Positions 61,838 through 64,000 of a DNA stretch of 64,000 bases are shown here, piece by piece (position 1 is the stretch's first letter; each line of letters starts with the position of its first letter). Source of the stretch: Deltaproteobacteria bacterium (GTDB lineage Bacteria; Myxococcota_A; Polyangia; Haliangiales; Haliangiaceae); contig JAHDIH010000001.1 in the NCBI GenBank assembly GCA_020630875.1, positions 558,001-622,000 of the forward strand, written 5' to 3'. The notes beneath the pieces are model-generated. The model worked only from the letters and a program-made list of their open reading frames with translations. It was not told where the DNA came from and did not search any database. A program made the position numbers and the translations under genes.

Positions 61838-63385
61838 GTGAGCCAGTCCACGATAGTTATTCTCGACTTTGGATCCCAATACACACAGCTAATCGCACGA
61901 AGAATTAGGGAGTTCGGAGTTTACTCTGAGATTCATCCTCATCATATCTCCGCCAGTGATTTGAGAGCACTTAACCCTACCGGGGTCGTGCTGTCAGGTG
62001 GGCCATCGTCTTGTTACGATGAGGGAGCGCCAACCGTGGTAGATGAGGTTTTCGATTTAGGCGTTCCCGTATTAGGAATTTGCTACGGGGCCCAGTTGGT
62101 GGCCCTAAAGTTTGGTGGCACGGTTACTAAAGCCGAACGCCGAGAGTACGGGCGGGCGAATATTACAGTTTCTGATCCTAGCTTTTTGTTTGCAGGTTTT
62201 CAGAATGGAGAGCGAAGCGAAGTCTGGATGAGTCATGGCGACCATGTAGAAAGTTTGGGGGATGGATTCTCCTACTCTGCGGATTCACCAAACTGCAAGG
62301 CGGCAGCGTTTTACTCTAAGGAACGTCAGATTTATTGTTTGCAGTTCCACCCGGAAGTAACCCATTCGAAACGTGGAGTAGAAATTCTTAAAAATTTCGT
62401 GTTCCAAATTTGCGGTGCATCTGCCGGTTGGTCGATGGCTTCTTTTATTGATGCTGAGATTGAAAAAATTCGAAAGCAAGTCGGGGAAAACGGGCGCGTC
62501 ATTTGCGGTTTGTCTGGAGGCGTTGACTCGTCTGTGGCTGCAGCTCTGATTCACCGAGCGATTGGCGATCGTTTGACCTGCATCTTTGTTGATAACGGCC
62601 TTTTGCGCCTCGACGAACGCGACTACGTTAGAAAAGCATTTGAAAAACATTCTTCCTTCAACTTAATTGTGGTGGATGCTGAGAAGCGATTTCTCTCTAA
62701 GCTGGGTGACAATACCGATCCCGAGAAAAAGAGAAAGATTATTGGCTACGAGTTCGTTGAAGTGTTTGAAGAAGAAGCTCGCAAAATTGAAAACGCGAAG
62801 TTTCTCGCTCAGGGAACGTTATATCCTGACGTCATTGAGTCAGTTTCTCTAAAAGGACCTTCGGCGGTAATCAAGTCTCATCACAACGTCGGCGGCCTTC
62901 CGGAAAAAATGGAGCTTGAACTTGTAGAACCTCTGCGAGAGTTGTTTAAAGATGAGGTGCGAGTACTGGGGAAAGAGTTAGGTTTGCCGGACGTGCTGGT
63001 CAATCGCCAACCATTTCCAGGGCCTGGTCTGGCGGTCCGGTGTTTAGGGCCAATTACCAAAGCAAGGCTGGATACCCTCAGACTTGCCGACAAGATTATC
63101 GATGATGAAATTCGAGGCGCGGGACTCTACGATGAAATTTGGCAGTCGTTTGGGGTTCTTTTGCCAGTAAAGACCGTGGGAGTCATGGGAGACCTTCGTA
63201 CCTACGAAGAAGTTCTCGCGATTCGAGCGGTGTATTCGACTGATGGCATGACTGCGGATTGGGTACCCCTGCCACCAGAGTTACTACAAAAGATGTCATC
63301 CCGAATCGTCAATGAGGTGCGGGGCATCAATCGTGTAGTTTACGATATTACTTCTAAACCTCCGGGGACCATAGAGTGGGAATAG
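61838..63385 (+). CDS. guaA: GMP synthase (glutamine-hydrolysing)
   Basis: GuaA aminates XMP to GMP. 515 residues from GTG 61838 ([21 protein letters not shown]), the usual N-terminus; the in-frame extension to 61739 is not GuaA-like. The class I glutamine amidotransferase (1-200) has [11 protein letters not shown] (nucleophile Cys) and [10 protein letters not shown]. The ATP pyrophosphatase P-loop is [15 protein letters not shown]. The C-terminal dimerisation domain contains [16 protein letters not shown] and the terminal KPPGTIEWE. With guaB just upstream and gmk at 16.8 kb, the window encodes the route IMP to GDP. The next gene begins within its stop codon (TAGTG). Confidence 0.97.
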   Translation: MSQSTIVILDFGSQYTQLIARRIREFGVYSEIHPHHISASDLRALNPTGVVLSGGPSSCYDEGAPTVVDEVFDLGVPVLGICYGAQLVALKFGGTVTKAERREYGRANITVSDPSFLFAGFQNGERSEVWMSHGDHVESLGDGFSYSADSPNCKAAAFYSKERQIYCLQFHPEVTHSKRGVEILKNFVFQICGASAGWSMASFIDAEIEKIRKQVGENGRVICGLSGGVDSSVAAALIHRAIGDRLTCIFVDNGLLRLDERDYVRKAFEKHSSFNLIVVDAEKRFLSKLGDNTDPEKKRKIIGYEFVEVFEEEARKIENAKFLAQGTLYPDVIESVSLKGPSAVIKSHHNVGGLPEKMELELVEPLRELFKDEVRVLGKELGLPDVLVNRQPFPGPGLAVRCLGPITKARLDTLRLADKIIDDEIRGAGLYDEIWQSFGVLLPVKTVGVMGDLRTYEEVLAIRAVYSTDGMTADWVPLPPELLQKMSSRIVNEVRGINRVVYDITSKPPGTIEWE

Positions 63386-64000
63386 TGAAGCTATTTGTCG
63401 TAGTTTCTGTGGCACTGGTTTCTCCCGCGTACTCAGAGGTAAATTGGAGTGATGGAACCATCAGCGTAACCAATGCGGTGGCGGCTGATCTCACCGCTCC
63501 AAGTGCGAAAGTCGCTCGAATTCGGGCGTGCAGGATTGCTGAAGAGCAAGCCTTTGTCGGCCTAGCCAAAGAAATTAAGCGCATGAAGAAAGCGAAAGGG
63601 GTTAGTTTGGACTTTGAGCTACATAAGCAGCATTTGTCGAAAATAGCTCAGATCTCGGCCAAATACTCCTCTGATGGAAGTTGCCAAAAGACCGTGCGAG
63701 TTCCGGTAGCGTCCCTTCGAATGTTGGCATTAGGTTCGTCTTCTCAAACTGAAACCGTCGAGCTTCGGGTGCAAGGAGGCAAGAAATACGGCAAACCTCG
63801 GTTGGGTCTTAAGTTCAAGGGCTTGCCTGATAGCAGTCACGTATCTGAGGTCTACTGGCGAAGCAAGGTGAAGAAAAGTAAGGCAGAGGGACAGCTCAAG
63901 TCGTGGAATAAAAAGGCGGGGGTGGTAGTTATCGGCCTAAAATCTGGAGTAGAAAAGAGTCTTAAAAACAAACGAGTGGTGCTCTATATATACGGGCGTT
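63385..64000 (+). CDS. Exported protein, 3' partial at window edge
   Basis: GTG at 63385 overlaps the guaA stop and opens a frame that continues past the right edge (about 205 codons visible). The N-terminus is a signal peptide (KLFVVVSVALVSPAYS-E). The mature start VNWSDGTISVTNAVAADL, followed by a helix with RIRACRIAEEQAFVGLAKEIKRM and two Cys, resembles the LPP20/exported DUF layout in which a DG(T/x)I-type strand precedes a conserved helix. The remainder is basic and beta-rich. Function unknown. Confidence 0.7.
   Translation, partial: MKLFVVVSVALVSPAYSEVNWSDGTISVTNAVAADLTAPSAKVARIRACRIAEEQAFVGLAKEIKRMKKAKGVSLDFELHKQHLSKIAQISAKYSSDGSCQKTVRVPVASLRMLALGSSSQTETVELRVQGGKKYGKPRLGLKFKGLPDSSHVSEVYWRSKVKKSKAEGQLKSWNKKAGVVVIGLKSGVEKSLKNKRVVLYIYGR

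Overview
This is a gene-dense bacterial chromosome segment of balanced GC content (judged by eye). It holds about 56 protein genes and no rRNA, tRNA, CRISPR array, insertion sequence or prophage that I can see. Gene content points to a Gram-negative, deltaproteobacterium-like organism, most likely Myxococcota/Bradymonadota. Supporting features are many small lipoproteins, large TPR and HEAT-repeat proteins, an AgmX/PglI-type TonB-like protein, Ser/Thr kinase-like and PP2C signalling proteins, PilZ and cyclic-nucleotide domains, and a Gld-type ABC system. The lineage is inferred from family composition only.

Layout. 0-6.4 kb: the end of a giant TPR protein, then a convergent HEAT-repeat exported protein. 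6.4-12.8 kb: a queuosine and protein-export operon (queA-tgt-SecD-like lipoprotein-yajC-secD-secF) closed by a hairpin terminator. 12.9-20.4 kb: recJ, an ECF sigma factor, a xylulokinase-type kinase, gmk, msrA (minus) and a bifunctional Rel. 20.4-20.9 kb: the only long non-coding stretch, an array of structured palindromic repeats; one further copy of the same family lies after guaB at 60.1 kb. 20.9-25 kb: a 50-residue basic protein, a lipoprotein and a probable pseudokinase. 25-27.9 kb (minus): PilZ, HEAT, tmk, PDZ lipoprotein and acidic protein, tightly packed. 28-35.1 kb: VanZ, gamma-carbonic-anhydrase-like and HEAT genes, then a tightly coupled PspA module (two bitopic membrane proteins, TPR-histidine kinase, sigma54 response regulator, PspA, small helical protein). 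35.2-38 kb: TonB-like protein, mesaconyl-CoA hydratase and a Cys-rich lipoprotein. 38-42.6 kb (minus): Gld-type ABC transporter. 42.7-47.5 kb: MutH-like nuclease, RlmL-type methyltransferase and full-length gcvP. 47.5-52.7 kb: zinc-ribbon-like membrane protein, rpsD, cNMP and PP2C signalling genes, DsbA-like protein. 52.7-58.5 kb: Lgt family, DUF445, hemerythrin, HtrA-type protease, alpha/beta hydrolase and a cytochrome-like lipoprotein. 58.6-64 kb: guaB, NhaC-type antiporter, guaA and the start of another exported protein.

Three window-wide features stand out. Many operon-leading genes lack a Shine-Dalgarno sequence and instead carry a TANNNT (-10-like) hexamer 5-9 nt before the start codon, which suggests leaderless transcription. 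Several convergent gene pairs share the bases of their stop codons. The structured repeat keeps its fold while the stem sequence changes between copies. The best candidates for an undescribed system are the PspA two-component module at 29.7-35.1 kb and the structured repeat family.
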